Source: a virus
Length of the DNA: 64,000 nucleotides
Strand: one strand, 5' to 3'
IMG/VR virus record: IMGVR_UViG_3300041964_000087
Location: 1 to 64,000 of that record
The notes under the pieces were generated by a model. The model made no database searches, was not told where the DNA came from, and saw only the letters and a program-made list of their open reading frames with translations. Position numbers and translations under genes: made by a program. Shown one piece after another: positions 30,601 to 39,528 of this stretch. Within the stretch, counting starts at the first letter, position 1. The number at the start of each line of letters is the position of its first letter.

Positions 30601-31224
30601 CCCGGCTGGTTTGTGGCGAAACGACTGGAGGGTTTTGAACACCTTCCCGTAGTCCTCTAGGGTTAACTGATAGAGGTCACCAGGCATCATCACTCGCTCT
30701 TTCCACCAACGCACACAAGCGGAAGAGGCGACACGGCAAGCTCTCTCGGTGCTGGCTACCTTGGCATCCTCTAAGGTCAAGTTCTCTTTAACAGTCAATC
30801 GCCTAAGCGTGAGTTGGTCGCCGTTTAGCAAATCAACCGTGCGCGTCCCGTCCATGAGTGTTGTGCAGTATTCATCCTGGGAATCGGGGTCAAATTGAGT
30901 AACTAGTGGGGTCAGTAGCTCCAAGAAAATTAACAGTCGCTCACTATCGTCTGCCCCGTCGATTTCCTTGGGGATTTCTGATGCGCCATTCCAGGAAGTG
31001 AGGCAGCGATCGCTCAATATTCGAGCAAGTTTATTATTCTCTGTGCTGTCAACTTGTGCGCCTAGGTCGATCAAGTCTTGGACTAATGGCATCCTAAAAG
31101 AAGCCGTTCCACCTGTCTCTAGGACAAATTCAAAGGTGATGGTTTTGGGTTTTGATTCAACCTCCAGTCCTTTTGGATCGGGTACATCAGAGTTGGTTTC
31201 TGTCAATAATTCGATGTTAGGCAT
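30574..31224 (-). CDS. Tail assembly chaperone (G part)
   Basis: A 216-residue protein between tube and tape measure, the fixed location of tail chaperones. It contains a beta-rich N-terminus (TITFEFVLETGGTASFRM) and helical segments (LTLRRLTVKENLTLEDAKVA; YGKVFKTLQSF). It binds the tape measure before tube polymerisation. Its last residues (HKPAGKTRRRLVS) are where the reading frame overlaps the candidate frameshift extension. Confidence 0.75.
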   Translation of the reverse strand: MPNIELLTETNSDVPDPKGLEVESKPKTITFEFVLETGGTASFRMPLVQDLIDLGAQVDSTENNKLARILSDRCLTSWNGASEIPKEIDGADDSERLLIFLELLTPLVTQFDPDSQDEYCTTLMDGTRTVDLLNGDQLTLRRLTVKENLTLEDAKVASTERACRVASSACVRWWKERVMMPGDLYQLTLEDYGKVFKTLQSFRHKPAGKTRRRLVS

Positions 31225-31252
31225 TCGGTAAGGTTTCCTTGAGTCACGCTAC

Positions 31253-32302
31253 TCAAAAATTTAATAAAGCCAAAATCATTGATTCTCTCTTTGTTTTGTC
31301 AGACAGCTCACGCATCCATCCTTGTTCAATTAAATCGTCTCTTAATTTATCTTCTCTCCTTCTACGTGCTGTTAAGTTGTAAAAGCGCCCACCCCCTTTT
31401 CCTGTTTTTGCTTCCTCCTCAAAAGCATTCTCGTTTGAATAACGCAATAAATTACTAATTAAAGTATTTCTTCCTCCTTCGCTCAACTTTGGATATTGCA
31501 CCCTCTTCAAAACATCCGTAGCTAACCTTTTCCTTTCGTTGTCAGACATAGACTGAATCGGCTTGATTGAGTCTAATAGCTCTTCGTCCCCCGACTCAAG
31601 AGCATTCCTAAACATTATTTTTGAACCGGATTTTTTTGTTGTGATTTCATTTACTGTCTTTCCCGCTATTTCGGCAGCTAGCCCACTTCGACCATGATCA
31701 GAAAACTGAGACAAAATATTTTCATAAGGTTTTAATATTTTCTTATATTCATTATTTTTCTTATTTCTTACCTCCTTCATCTCCCGCCGTTTCTTAGCAA
31801 GAGAGGTATCAACCGTTCCCACCTTCCTGAGTGCCTTGTCGTGAGCCTTTTTCTCCGCCGGACTCATCGTTAAGCGACACTTTTCCTTCGCCTTAAGGCA
31901 GCGTCCACCACACTGTTCAATTTTGCACTTCAGAATTTTACCGCCAACCTTGAACTCTACTGGCGACGCTCGTGACATAGCGCTAGCTCCGCTATCTGCA
32001 AATTCCTCTATCTCGTCAGCATTCAAAGGCTCAAAAGTTTTGGAGTCGAGGGAAATCGCAAACCCAAATCGTTTAGTCAGTCGAGGTGATACTTTTACCC
32101 GTGCCTCACCCTTGAACGTGCCGCCGTCAACAGTTACACCCACAACGGATAGGCTTCGACCACTAATCATTGAACGGACAATCCCGTTCACGTAGGTCAA
32201 AACCTCTGGGTCGGTGACAGCTTGCTCCTCTGAGTCGGCAAAAATAGACTTTTTGAATAACTGCCCAAGCTCAGCGTAGGCGATCGCGTGTTTAGTTAAC
32301 AC
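31253..32302 (-). CDS. CGGRC-module protein 1
   Basis: First of five paralogs. The N-terminal module (about 180 residues) has MLTKHAIAYAELGQ, SPRLTKRFGFAIS, LNADEIEEFAD, CKIEQCGGRCLKAKEKC and DTSLAKKRREM. The C-terminus (residues 185-349) is a basic helical domain unlike the other paralogs, ending GWMRELSDKTKRESMILALL. No catalytic motif is evident. It sits between tail tube and chaperone genes. The conserved module may target the protein to the virion and the variable part carry the activity; this is inference. Confidence 0.75.
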   Translation of the reverse strand: MLTKHAIAYAELGQLFKKSIFADSEEQAVTDPEVLTYVNGIVRSMISGRSLSVVGVTVDGGTFKGEARVKVSPRLTKRFGFAISLDSKTFEPLNADEIEEFADSGASAMSRASPVEFKVGGKILKCKIEQCGGRCLKAKEKCRLTMSPAEKKAHDKALRKVGTVDTSLAKKRREMKEVRNKKNNEYKKILKPYENILSQFSDHGRSGLAAEIAGKTVNEITTKKSGSKIMFRNALESGDEELLDSIKPIQSMSDNERKRLATDVLKRVQYPKLSEGGRNTLISNLLRYSNENAFEEEAKTGKGGGRFYNLTARRRREDKLRDDLIEQGWMRELSDKTKRESMILALLNF

Positions 32303-32322
32303 TTAATTACTGCATTACTGTA

Positions 32323-32760
32323 TTAAGCATATTCCATATCCTGAACGGTGAACTCTACTCGATAGACAGACGGCCCGTTGCCGCCACGATTAACATCCGG
32401 CAGCGCCTCACTCTTTGGCTTACAGCCTGTATACGTCCTGATGCGTCCACGCTGCTCTAGGGTGATGGAGCATCGCTGTAATGGTGTGACTTGAACCAGT
32501 AAATTTTCACCGCACCAGCGGCTCAACTTGTCGTCCAAATCATCATGAATTTCGGGAACGTATTCAACCTCTAACGAGATATCCTCATACGCCCGAATCC
32601 CCACGATACTGCCCATCTGATTTCTATCGGCAAGGGGGTATTTTGTGGAATCACGCGATCGCGCCCCTCCCGAAAACTTGGTGAAAAAGTGCTGACCAAA
32701 ATCCCCGCCAAGGACAACGGAGAATTCAGCTTCTGACGCCGGATCGTATTGAGTAGCCAT
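32323..32760 (-). CDS. Tail tube protein
   Basis: A 145-residue protein following the sheath gene, as in all contractile-tail phages. Beta-rich throughout (EFSVVLGGDFGQHFFTKFSG; DISLEVEYVPEIHDDLDDKL; YRVEFTVQDMEY), size and order fit the major tube protein that forms the inner channel. It is separated from the sheath stop by a 16-bp spacer. Confidence 0.8.
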   Translation of the reverse strand: MATQYDPASEAEFSVVLGGDFGQHFFTKFSGGARSRDSTKYPLADRNQMGSIVGIRAYEDISLEVEYVPEIHDDLDDKLSRWCGENLLVQVTPLQRCSITLEQRGRIRTYTGCKPKSEALPDVNRGGNGPSVYRVEFTVQDMEYA

Positions 32761-32776
32761 AAATCACATCTCCTTT

Positions 32777-34297
32777 TTAAGCCGCAGCAAGGGTACGAGT
32801 TGAGCCGCCGACAATTGCGATCGATTGATCCATTTGGTCAATTGCAACGCGATAGATATAGATCCGCAGTCGTCGAGCGGTAGGCACGGGAACTAGATGA
32901 ACTTTCGCCTGAACGATTCGCTGCTCTAAGTTGATCGCGTTTTGAAGATCGGCATTGCACTCCACTCGATAAGCCTCGCCGGGCCTGATTCCGTACAAAC
33001 AACCAGCGGCGTAGAACAGTTGGCAAACTCCTGTGAGTAGTAGTTGTACTTGGAGATAGTACTTCCCGCGACTGTCTACCGAAGTGTGGATAAGGTCAGA
33101 TACTCTAAAGGTTCGCTCTGCCGTCTCAACAAAACTGTTGAGGACAACAACAGCGTTAATTGCTTGGAATGCCGGATTAGTCGAGCGGGTGATGTCGTCG
33201 TAAGGCATCGCCCCACGTCCCCGTTCAAAAATATTGATGTTGATGCCAGCTTCTGCTAGGTCAATTTTTTGAGCTTTATCTAGTTTGTAAGCAACACCAG
33301 AAATGCCATTTAGTACGCAGCGTGGTCCACAGGGAGGTTCTTGGATGCCTTGCTCAAAATAGCGCCGAACTCCAGCACTAGCGATCGCGGTTGATGTTGC
33401 GACATAATCACTATCCCTATCAAGAAAGTAGGGGTAGGAATAATAGGAGTGACCTTGCGGCGCGATGTATGTGATTCCGTCAGCTTTTGCCTTGCGGGGA
33501 TGGTCAATGATGTCTGGGCGATGCGGGTCAAGTAACGCCATCCAGCGCAATGCACGGGCATACTCTGCCATTGCATTGCCAATCTGGGTGCGTTCAAATT
33601 GGTTGAGCGTGTTGTAGAACGCTTGTGGAGCGCATAAGAAGCCAAGCGCCTCGTCGTCATAGTTCCGAGCGATTTCCTTAAACGCTGCAATCCAATCCCA
33701 GAATTGAGGAGTGGTGGGAGTGGTAACCGCACTTACGGTGACGCTTCCCGCAGGTGTTGCAGTAGCGGTAAATGTGGAGTTGTTTTTAGACCGCAGACGG
33801 AACACACCCGTTGTGTAGTTGGGCGTTCCGTCTGTATTGAGGTTGGGTTCAGCTTCAACCGCCAGATTAACTGCCTCAGTGTTGTTGATAGCGGTTATAG
33901 CGGCAAGTGTCGCTTCTGCCAGTGTCGGCGTGCCATCGAGGACGAATGGAATGGCGGTTCCGTTGATGGTAATTGTGTAGGTAGCACTAGCCGTCAGCGT
34001 TGTGATAGTGACAGTTGCGATCGCGCTTGGTACAATCCGCGCTATATACAGCCCTTGGTCAAAGTTTTCTAAATAGTTTTCGACGCTGTTGAGTATTAAC
34101 GCATCGGACGACCCAAACAAATTCTTGAAATCGTCCATTGAACCTACGGCAGTAAATTGCAATGGGGGAACAACAGTTCCGGTCGTCGTGGCGAGTAAAT
34201 AACACCTTGAATAAACAGCAACAACTGGGATTTGCGGCCCTGCTGAGTCAACGAATAATTCATATCCGGGAGTTCCCCTGTTTAGAAGAAGCGCCAT
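32777..34297 (-). CDS. Contractile tail sheath protein
   Basis: A 506-residue sheath subunit. The N-terminus GTPGYELFVDSAGPQIPVVA and VGSMDDFKNLFGSSDALILN have the usual sheath pattern; the C-terminal part has YSYPYFLDRDSDYVATSTA, INIFERGRGAMPYDDITR and RTFRVSDLIHTSVDSRGKYY, the conserved helices and strands of the contraction core. The sheath contracts to drive the tube through the cell envelope. This gene fixes the virion as a myovirus type. Confidence 0.9.
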   Translation of the reverse strand: MALLLNRGTPGYELFVDSAGPQIPVVAVYSRCYLLATTTGTVVPPLQFTAVGSMDDFKNLFGSSDALILNSVENYLENFDQGLYIARIVPSAIATVTITTLTASATYTITINGTAIPFVLDGTPTLAEATLAAITAINNTEAVNLAVEAEPNLNTDGTPNYTTGVFRLRSKNNSTFTATATPAGSVTVSAVTTPTTPQFWDWIAAFKEIARNYDDEALGFLCAPQAFYNTLNQFERTQIGNAMAEYARALRWMALLDPHRPDIIDHPRKAKADGITYIAPQGHSYYSYPYFLDRDSDYVATSTAIASAGVRRYFEQGIQEPPCGPRCVLNGISGVAYKLDKAQKIDLAEAGININIFERGRGAMPYDDITRSTNPAFQAINAVVVLNSFVETAERTFRVSDLIHTSVDSRGKYYLQVQLLLTGVCQLFYAAGCLYGIRPGEAYRVECNADLQNAINLEQRIVQAKVHLVPVPTARRLRIYIYRVAIDQMDQSIAIVGGSTRTLAAA

Positions 34298-34312
34298 ACA
34301 TTTTCCCTCTTA

Positions 34313-35059
34313 CTATTGCGGCCACCAGCTACCATTCCACCTCGACAGCCCCGGACGGCAATCGACGTGTAGAACATTTCTCATCCCCTTGCCGGGATAA
34401 ATCCCCATGCCCCCTTGCCAATTCCTCATCAAGGGCATCAGTTCCATCGCTGTATAGGTTCGCCCATCTTTCCTGACATTCAAATCAACGGCGGCGCCTA
34501 CCTTGTGCTGGCTAAACTTTGCCCCGCCACAACGAGAGTTGAACGGCTCTGGACGGTTCCAGGATGTTACAACCCAGCTTCCCCCAAACTTGTCTCGGTA
34601 GGATTGAAGCAGGCGTGCAAGCTTGACTGTGTTTGCCAAGCATAAGTTTTCCTTGAATGGGCGAGTTCCATCATGGGTTGCCTCTCCCCAAGTGAAACTA
34701 CCGCCAGGAATGATTGGCTGGTCGGAGTAGTAGACTGCTCCAAGCATCTCAATCCGTTTACCTTGAGAAATTGGTACAGGGGTATTGCTTTCCTGAGATG
34801 CGATCGCGCGTTTTGCCTCTTTCCCCAATTCAATCAATTTCTCAAGACTGGGTTTCCATAAAATCACTGGCTCACCCAACCACACCGACTCCTTGAACGT
34901 GGCGAAAGCGGCTAGCGTTTTAGGCCCAACCTTGCCATCAATGGCGCTGTTGAGAAATCCTGCATTACATAAAAGCGTCTGTAGTTCCTTTGCCGCCTCC
35001 GTGGAAAGAGCGGTAATTGAAACTTGGTGATTGCGAATAGCGTCACTCAATGCGCTCAT
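34313..35059 (-). CDS. Endolysin: peptidoglycan-binding plus M15 peptidase
   Basis: Residues about 20-75 look like a peptidoglycan-binding domain (LQTLLCNAGFLNSAIDGKVG; PKTLAAFATFKE). The C-terminal 130 residues are a Peptidase M15 (VanY/M15A-like) domain: WVVTSWNRPEPFNSRCGG, FSQHKVGAAVDLNV with the SxHxxGxAxD zinc motif, and the final His in VLHVDC. It would cut cell-wall peptides for release. No signal peptide, so it needs a holin; a candidate is at 54143. The gene lies next to the sheath rather than in a separate lysis cassette. Confidence 0.87.
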   Translation of the reverse strand: MSALSDAIRNHQVSITALSTEAAKELQTLLCNAGFLNSAIDGKVGPKTLAAFATFKESVWLGEPVILWKPSLEKLIELGKEAKRAIASQESNTPVPISQGKRIEMLGAVYYSDQPIIPGGSFTWGEATHDGTRPFKENLCLANTVKLARLLQSYRDKFGGSWVVTSWNRPEPFNSRCGGAKFSQHKVGAAVDLNVRKDGRTYTAMELMPLMRNWQGGMGIYPGKGMRNVLHVDCRPGLSRWNGSWWPQ

Positions 35060-35634
35060 TGCTCAACCTCCGCAAATTTGGGACTGACTTCAGTAACTGC
35101 CACCTGATCGACTGGCGAACGAAACACCCCAAGGACAATGCCGCTGGGGATGAATAGTTCTCCACCTGTCTCACTGTCTTCGAGTCCTGCGAGTCCCCCA
35201 GCCACCCAATTGCACAGAATCTGGTAGGTAGCACGGTAGCGATACACTACTTCGTTTTCTACTTTGGCGCTTACTATCCCATCTGAGGTCAAGCGCAAAG
35301 GCGATCGCACTCCTGCAACTTTGGGACAAAAACCCGCGATCGCACCCATTAGCTGCTCATGAACTTTCAGTGCTTTCCTGAAGTCCCGCCGAAAGTCTTC
35401 AGCCTCTACATAATGCTGATATTCAAGCTCTCGTTGTTGCGAGTATCCAGCGTCGTAGGATGTTGCCCCCCCTGGATAACTACTCCCTTGATAGGCAATC
35501 CAATGCTGTGATTGCACTCTCAGCTTTGAATCACTGCCGTAGGGGTCGCCATTCTGGTTAAGTGAGCGACGGCTTAATGGAGCGATGTGCTGTTCAATGG
35601 CGTCTTGAATGAGGAGAGATAAGAGCATCGTCAC
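35056..35634 (-). CDS. Mu gp37-like tail completion protein (DUF1834)
   Basis: A 192-residue protein starting MTMLLSLLIQDAIEQHIAPL and with FRRDFRKALKVHEQLMGAIA and NEVVYRYRATYQILCNW, the helix/strand pattern of Mu gp37 (DUF1834) proteins, which sit at the head-tail interface. It overlaps the endolysin start by four bases. Order connector (gp36-like), gp37-like, endolysin, sheath fits Mu-like phages apart from the inserted endolysin. Confidence 0.7.
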   Translation of the reverse strand: MTMLLSLLIQDAIEQHIAPLSRRSLNQNGDPYGSDSKLRVQSQHWIAYQGSSYPGGATSYDAGYSQQRELEYQHYVEAEDFRRDFRKALKVHEQLMGAIAGFCPKVAGVRSPLRLTSDGIVSAKVENEVVYRYRATYQILCNWVAGGLAGLEDSETGGELFIPSGIVLGVFRSPVDQVAVTEVSPKFAEVEQ

Positions 35635-35639
35635 TACGC

Positions 35640-35762
35640 TCCTTTAAGGCAAAAGGCAAAAGGCAGGAGGCAGAAGGAAAATACCATTGCGCTTAATACC
35701 TGACTGCTTGCTCTTGCCTCGTATTGATAACCTTCTGCCATCTGCCTTCGTACTTCTGCCTT
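35640..35762. repeat. Heptamer-type inverted repeat element
   Basis: GGCAAAAGGCAAAAGGCAGG at one end and CCTTCTGCC...CTTCTGCCTTC at the other form imperfect arms of a small element that fills the gap between two head genes. The same sequence type occurs at 44470-44585 and inside the portal gene near 48.0 kb. Confidence 0.75.
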
Positions 35763-35764
35763 CA

Positions 35765-36208
35765 TTAGAAAGTAATCTCCCAGCGCCGTCCTTCTTCAAT
35801 CAGCCCAATTGAATAAACAGAAACCCCCGTTAAAAGGGGTTGATCTTCGTTAGAAGACACGTTCCCCGCTAGGTTCTCCAGTTCCTCGTCACTCAGCTTT
35901 TGTAATGATTTGAGCCAATCAATACTCTCTTTCGCTTGCTCCCGAATCTGGGGGTCAGTCGCCGCTAATTGGTCAATCGCCAATCGTCCAGCGTGAACCC
36001 GAACAATCTGCAAAAACCGAGGGCTAAACTCCTTGATCGGAAGCATTACCAGATAGCCATCAACAAGCTGGCTTCCTGTCTCACACGCACCCGTCAATAC
36101 CGCCTCATTGATGGCTGTGGCAGTGCGATCGCTGTAGTTAGTCGCCTGAATCAATATTTCATTTTCGTAGAGCGATCGCATATCGAGCGGTGTGATGTAA
36201 TTGCTCAT
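35765..36208 (-). CDS. Head-tail connector, Mu gp36-like (DUF1320)
   Basis: A 147-residue helical protein: YITPLDMRSLYENEILIQAT, AINEAVLTGACETGSQLVDG and HAGRLAIDQLAATDPQIREQ follow the DUF1320 pattern of connector proteins that attach to the portal. Start overlaps the stop of the next upstream gene by four bases. High confidence from motif plus position between capsid and gp37-like genes. Confidence 0.85.
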   Translation of the reverse strand: MSNYITPLDMRSLYENEILIQATNYSDRTATAINEAVLTGACETGSQLVDGYLVMLPIKEFSPRFLQIVRVHAGRLAIDQLAATDPQIREQAKESIDWLKSLQKLSDEELENLAGNVSSNEDQPLLTGVSVYSIGLIEEGRRWEITF

Positions 36209-36606
36209 GGAGTCGTCAATTTAGGTTCGTTATTAGGTGGAAACTCCTTCTCAAGAATCAAGGGAATTGCGTCATCCCATCCTTTCGGAGGTTTAGAGAT
36301 GCCATGTCCTTGAGCGATCGCTTGGATTGGCTTGTATGCTTGGGTTGCAAAAAGCTGCCTGAGTTGGCTCTCACGCTCAGCGCGGGAAATCGGGTTCTGA
36401 AGCAAGTCGGCTTCTGGCGTTACACCCATTCCTCCTGCGGGCTGGGTGGGAGGCATGGTGCTTTCACGAGTACCAAAAGGAAGCTTGATTTTGCCAAGCT
36501 CCAAGAGTGACTTGGCGTCGCTTTCTTCAAGCTCTAGCTTGTCGCCTGGGTTGTAGTTTTTGAGGTCGTGATTGACTGACTCAATCACTTCATACATTGT
36601 TTTCAC
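36205..36606 (-). CDS. Mu-like head protein with N-terminal FluMu-like motif
   Basis: A 133-residue protein whose first 40 residues (YEVIESVNHDLKNYNPGDKL then ELEESDAKSLLELGKIKL) match the short N-terminal domain of Mu-like gpF/FluMu proteins, which folds as a small beta-hairpin plus helix and marks edge strands in head-connector proteins. A Pro/Gly-rich linker and a helical C-terminus follow. It precedes the gp36-like connector, so it is probably a minor head component. Confidence 0.65.
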   Translation of the reverse strand: MKTMYEVIESVNHDLKNYNPGDKLELEESDAKSLLELGKIKLPFGTRESTMPPTQPAGGMGVTPEADLLQNPISRAERESQLRQLFATQAYKPIQAIAQGHGISKPPKGWDDAIPLILEKEFPPNNEPKLTTP

Positions 36607-36631
36607 TATTCATCCCCTTTAAGAATTGGTC

Positions 36632-36752
36632 AAATACGCAGAGTTTTTCGTATCTAGGTGGTAGGTGGTAGGTCGTAGGTTGCACCCGAAGAGGTTGGAG
36701 GTTGGAGGTTGGAGGTTTCTTCTACCACCTACCACCTAACCCCTATCACCTA
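36632..36752. repeat. Intergenic repeats downstream of the capsid gene
   Basis: Starts with a dispersed hairpin repeat (AAATACGCAGAG..., 36632-36655, with CGTAT pairing ATACG), then GGTGGTA-type heptamers, three GGTTGGA units and an inverted copy (CTACCACCTACCACC). Same style as the 2.1-kb repeat. No gene in this gap. Confidence 0.7.
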
Positions 36753-36753
36753 T

Positions 36754-37743
36754 TTAAGCGACAGCGTTTTGGATTAAGTAGCCACTATCCATGCCAGTGT
36801 TTTGGGTATCGCGCTCGAACTTGATTTTGTAATACCAGCTATCATTCATCTCCCACCAAAAGGCGTTGCTTACCTTGGGCGCACCTTTTAGAACGTAGGT
36901 ATAGAACTTCGACGGCTCAGCCATCCGGTCAATGTCGTTCGATGTTGCGTAAGTAATGCGTCCCTTTTCTCCGACAAACGCCTTGGGATTAACATAGACA
37001 AGAATCAGGTCTTTACCCCAAATAAATTCCAATGACCCAGTGACTGGATTTCTCCATACCGCCTCACCGCTCACATAATGCTGAACACCTAGGTATTGGG
37101 CAATCATTTCCTCATCAATAAAAGATGAGTTTGTTGGCGTAAAGTTGGCACGAACTTGGGGATGAGTTCTTAATGCCGAAGTAACTAACTCGCCGCCTAA
37201 TATGACATTGGGCTTGCGTCCGGTACGGGATGCGATCGCAAGTTTTGCCGTCTCAACAATCTGGTCAGGGCGTGAACCTTGGTCGTTGAATTGAGAGGTA
37301 CCGCTTAGCGCTGTTACAAGCCCGTTATAGTTGGCGGGATTTCTTGCCATTCGCGCTCGTTCACGCTCAATGTTCAACGCCTCAGCGTTCATTAATGAAT
37401 AAGTTGCACGCTTTCCAAGATCAATAGAGGCAACCTCGGCTTCTTCTTGAAATTCAATAGGAACCTTGTACGCTAAACCTTTATTCCTGAGTTGATAAGG
37501 TCTGCTAGCATAGCCCGTTTGAATTTCATTAAACGGACCACCTACAGCGCGATCGTCTTCATAGGTGTTGAAAGTGGAGTCGTCGAACTCAATAATCGAC
37601 CCAGTGCGAAACGGGACTTCCGCAAACGGAGAAATCCAGCCACCTTTGTATTCTGGGTTACTGTAGCCTGTGGCATAGCTACTTAATACGGCGTTATAAC
37701 CCGCTTTTACTTCTAGAAGGTTCATCCCCTCAAGAGTTGGCAT
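36754..37743 (-). CDS. Major capsid protein
   Basis: A 329-residue protein with the profile of Mu/HK97-fold capsid subunits of the Mu-like type: KAGYNAVLSSYATGYSNPEY, QLRNKGLAYKVPIEFQEEAE, RERARMARNPANYNGLVTAL, KPNVILGGELVTSALRTHPQ and VYVNPKAFVGEKGRITYATS. It follows the protease/scaffold and decoration genes in transcription order, as expected. Length is typical. Highly confident as capsid; subfamily by pattern. Confidence 0.88.
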   Translation of the reverse strand: MPTLEGMNLLEVKAGYNAVLSSYATGYSNPEYKGGWISPFAEVPFRTGSIIEFDDSTFNTYEDDRAVGGPFNEIQTGYASRPYQLRNKGLAYKVPIEFQEEAEVASIDLGKRATYSLMNAEALNIERERARMARNPANYNGLVTALSGTSQFNDQGSRPDQIVETAKLAIASRTGRKPNVILGGELVTSALRTHPQVRANFTPTNSSFIDEEMIAQYLGVQHYVSGEAVWRNPVTGSLEFIWGKDLILVYVNPKAFVGEKGRITYATSNDIDRMAEPSKFYTYVLKGAPKVSNAFWWEMNDSWYYKIKFERDTQNTGMDSGYLIQNAVA

Positions 37744-37755
37744 GATTTCCTCCTA

Positions 37756-38106
37756 TTAATTAGATATAAGAATTGCGCTGACCAGTTGACCCGCAGCCAG
37801 CGCTGATTGTTGGGGCAAAAGTACAGCAACAGCCGGACCCGTTGTGAAGGGAATAGCCCTTCCGTCAGCATCGGTCTGTAGTCGTCGCTCTGTTGCGTTG
37901 GCAGGTATCGCCGCTCCCACCTCGACCATCGTCACCCCTAGGTGATCGCACAGCGCTGTTTCACCCGCCGCAACGGTGTAGTCATTCACCCCAAGAGTGT
38001 TTTGACCAGCACCCGCTTGCGCTCCGGCGCGGTTAATGAAGCGTTTTCTCTCGATCGCACCCGTCGTCACAATATTGAGATTTACTACTGACTGCTTAAC
38101 TGCCAT
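37756..38106 (-). CDS. Capsid cement/decoration protein (DUF2190-like)
   Basis: A 116-residue beta-rich protein between scaffold and capsid genes. VVTTGAIERKRFINRAGAQA-type start, AAGETALCDHLGVTMVEVGA, and AVAVLLPQQSALAAGQLVSA near the end fit DUF2190 capsid-stabilising proteins. It overlaps the upstream gene by one base. Confidence 0.7.
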   Translation of the reverse strand: MAVKQSVVNLNIVTTGAIERKRFINRAGAQAGAGQNTLGVNDYTVAAGETALCDHLGVTMVEVGAAIPANATERRLQTDADGRAIPFTTGPAVAVLLPQQSALAAGQLVSAILISN

Positions 38107-39473
38107 TAACTCAACGCTCCTGTCGAAACGAGCGCGTCAATTGCTTCGGAGTAGGTAAGGTTATGCTCTTTTGCGTAAGCCTTGACCTGCCTGTCTTGGG
38201 CGGTACTCTTAGCGTCAAACCCCGCAGGCGCTTTCTCGGAGTAGAAAGGTGCGTCTTCTGGCCCAATTGGCATTTGCTTATTTGACCAAAGTTCCCGACC
38301 CTCGGACAGTTTTTTCAGGTAGGCTTCACGAGGTGTGAGTTCGCCCTCTTCTCCGTAGTCAGCCGTGCTGCTGTTGTCGAGGCTGAGGATAAACCGGATT
38401 TCTGACTCTTTCTTGCTAGGCAAGAGTTTGCGATCACGTACCAAGTCTTCACAAAATGCTGCCACTCGATCAGATTCTCGCAGCGCGGTTAGTCGCTCAT
38501 TTTCTCTCTCAAGTAAGCGTGACTTGGTTTCAAGGTTGTCAAGGCGCGATCGCATCTCCTCAAATTCTTCTGCATCTGGCATAAATTCCTCTTCCTCGCT
38601 TTCGCTGTAATCGTCCAAGAACTTCCCTAGGTTGTCCTCCTGAGGACTGTCTCCAGGGAATTCAATTCTGTTTATCCGCCGCTCTAACCGGGAGATGTCT
38701 TCCCAAGTGGCAAATGTCGGACCGGGCCGGGATGTCACCATCGCCAACTGATCGAGCATATAGGTGGGGTAAACTTTATCGGCTTCCTCTACCCCTTTTT
38801 CTTCAATGAAGCGATCGCGTACTCTTTGATAAAAGTCCTTAAATAAAACGGCAATGGAGGAACCATCCCCCATCGCCATAAATGAGGGAGTCTCCCCGAA
38901 ACTGTCAATACCTCGCAGGGCGTTGTAGACTTTGACTCCGAGTTGCACATCTTCCAGTGTCTCGTCATCAACCTCCAGCCCAAACTCAACCGCACCTTCT
39001 TGCTCTTCCTCGTAATCAGCAAATTCAGAGAGTTCTATCGTTCCTTCGCATAACTCAATGGGCGCCATGCCCTTAATCGCCGGGACATCCGCTCCACACC
39101 CAGCGACGTGACGCAGTGAGAGTTTTCCAGGGTAAGGATTGTGTACGGAGTCGGGTAGGTAAAAGGACGACGAGACACCAAGTATTTGACCGTTTCTCAC
39201 CCACTCTTTGAACTTAGGCGCAATATTCTTGAACCCAGCCCACAGCCTACCGCCCTCAACCTTCAGCTTTTCAGGGAAACCATATGCCAGCTTTGTGGCG
39301 TGCAGCTCGTCGTCGGCATAGCCAGCCGTATCGTGACTGACGATTAAGGGAGCCTTAAAATAGTTAGGATCATACGTTTCGACGACTTGTTGGAGTTCGC
39401 CTTGAGGATATCTCCGAGACAAGCCACTTGAGGACGTATGACTACCAGGCTTAAATATTTCAATCCAATCCAC
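38106..39473 (-). CDS. Prohead protease-scaffold (Mu gpI-like)
   Basis: Residues 1-160 form the protease: MDWIEIFKPGSHTSSSG, APLIVSHDTAGYADDELH, NGQILGVSSSFYLPDSV with the catalytic Ser, and RHVAGCGADVPAIKGM. Then an acidic linker and, from about 310, a coiled coil (RSRLDNLETKSRLLERENER) that acts as scaffold, with a C-terminal capsid-binding tail. Mu gpI makes both protease and, by internal initiation, scaffold Z; an internal start is likely here too (for example Met near residue 295-310). Confidence 0.83.
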   Translation of the reverse strand: MDWIEIFKPGSHTSSSGLSRRYPQGELQQVVETYDPNYFKAPLIVSHDTAGYADDELHATKLAYGFPEKLKVEGGRLWAGFKNIAPKFKEWVRNGQILGVSSSFYLPDSVHNPYPGKLSLRHVAGCGADVPAIKGMAPIELCEGTIELSEFADYEEEQEGAVEFGLEVDDETLEDVQLGVKVYNALRGIDSFGETPSFMAMGDGSSIAVLFKDFYQRVRDRFIEEKGVEEADKVYPTYMLDQLAMVTSRPGPTFATWEDISRLERRINRIEFPGDSPQEDNLGKFLDDYSESEEEEFMPDAEEFEEMRSRLDNLETKSRLLERENERLTALRESDRVAAFCEDLVRDRKLLPSKKESEIRFILSLDNSSTADYGEEGELTPREAYLKKLSEGRELWSNKQMPIGPEDAPFYSEKAPAGFDAKSTAQDRQVKAYAKEHNLTYSEAIDALVSTGALS

Positions 39474-39528
39474 GGCATGAGGGACGGAACAACTCTTTCA
39501 AGCCTAAGTTGTTAGATTTTATAAATTA

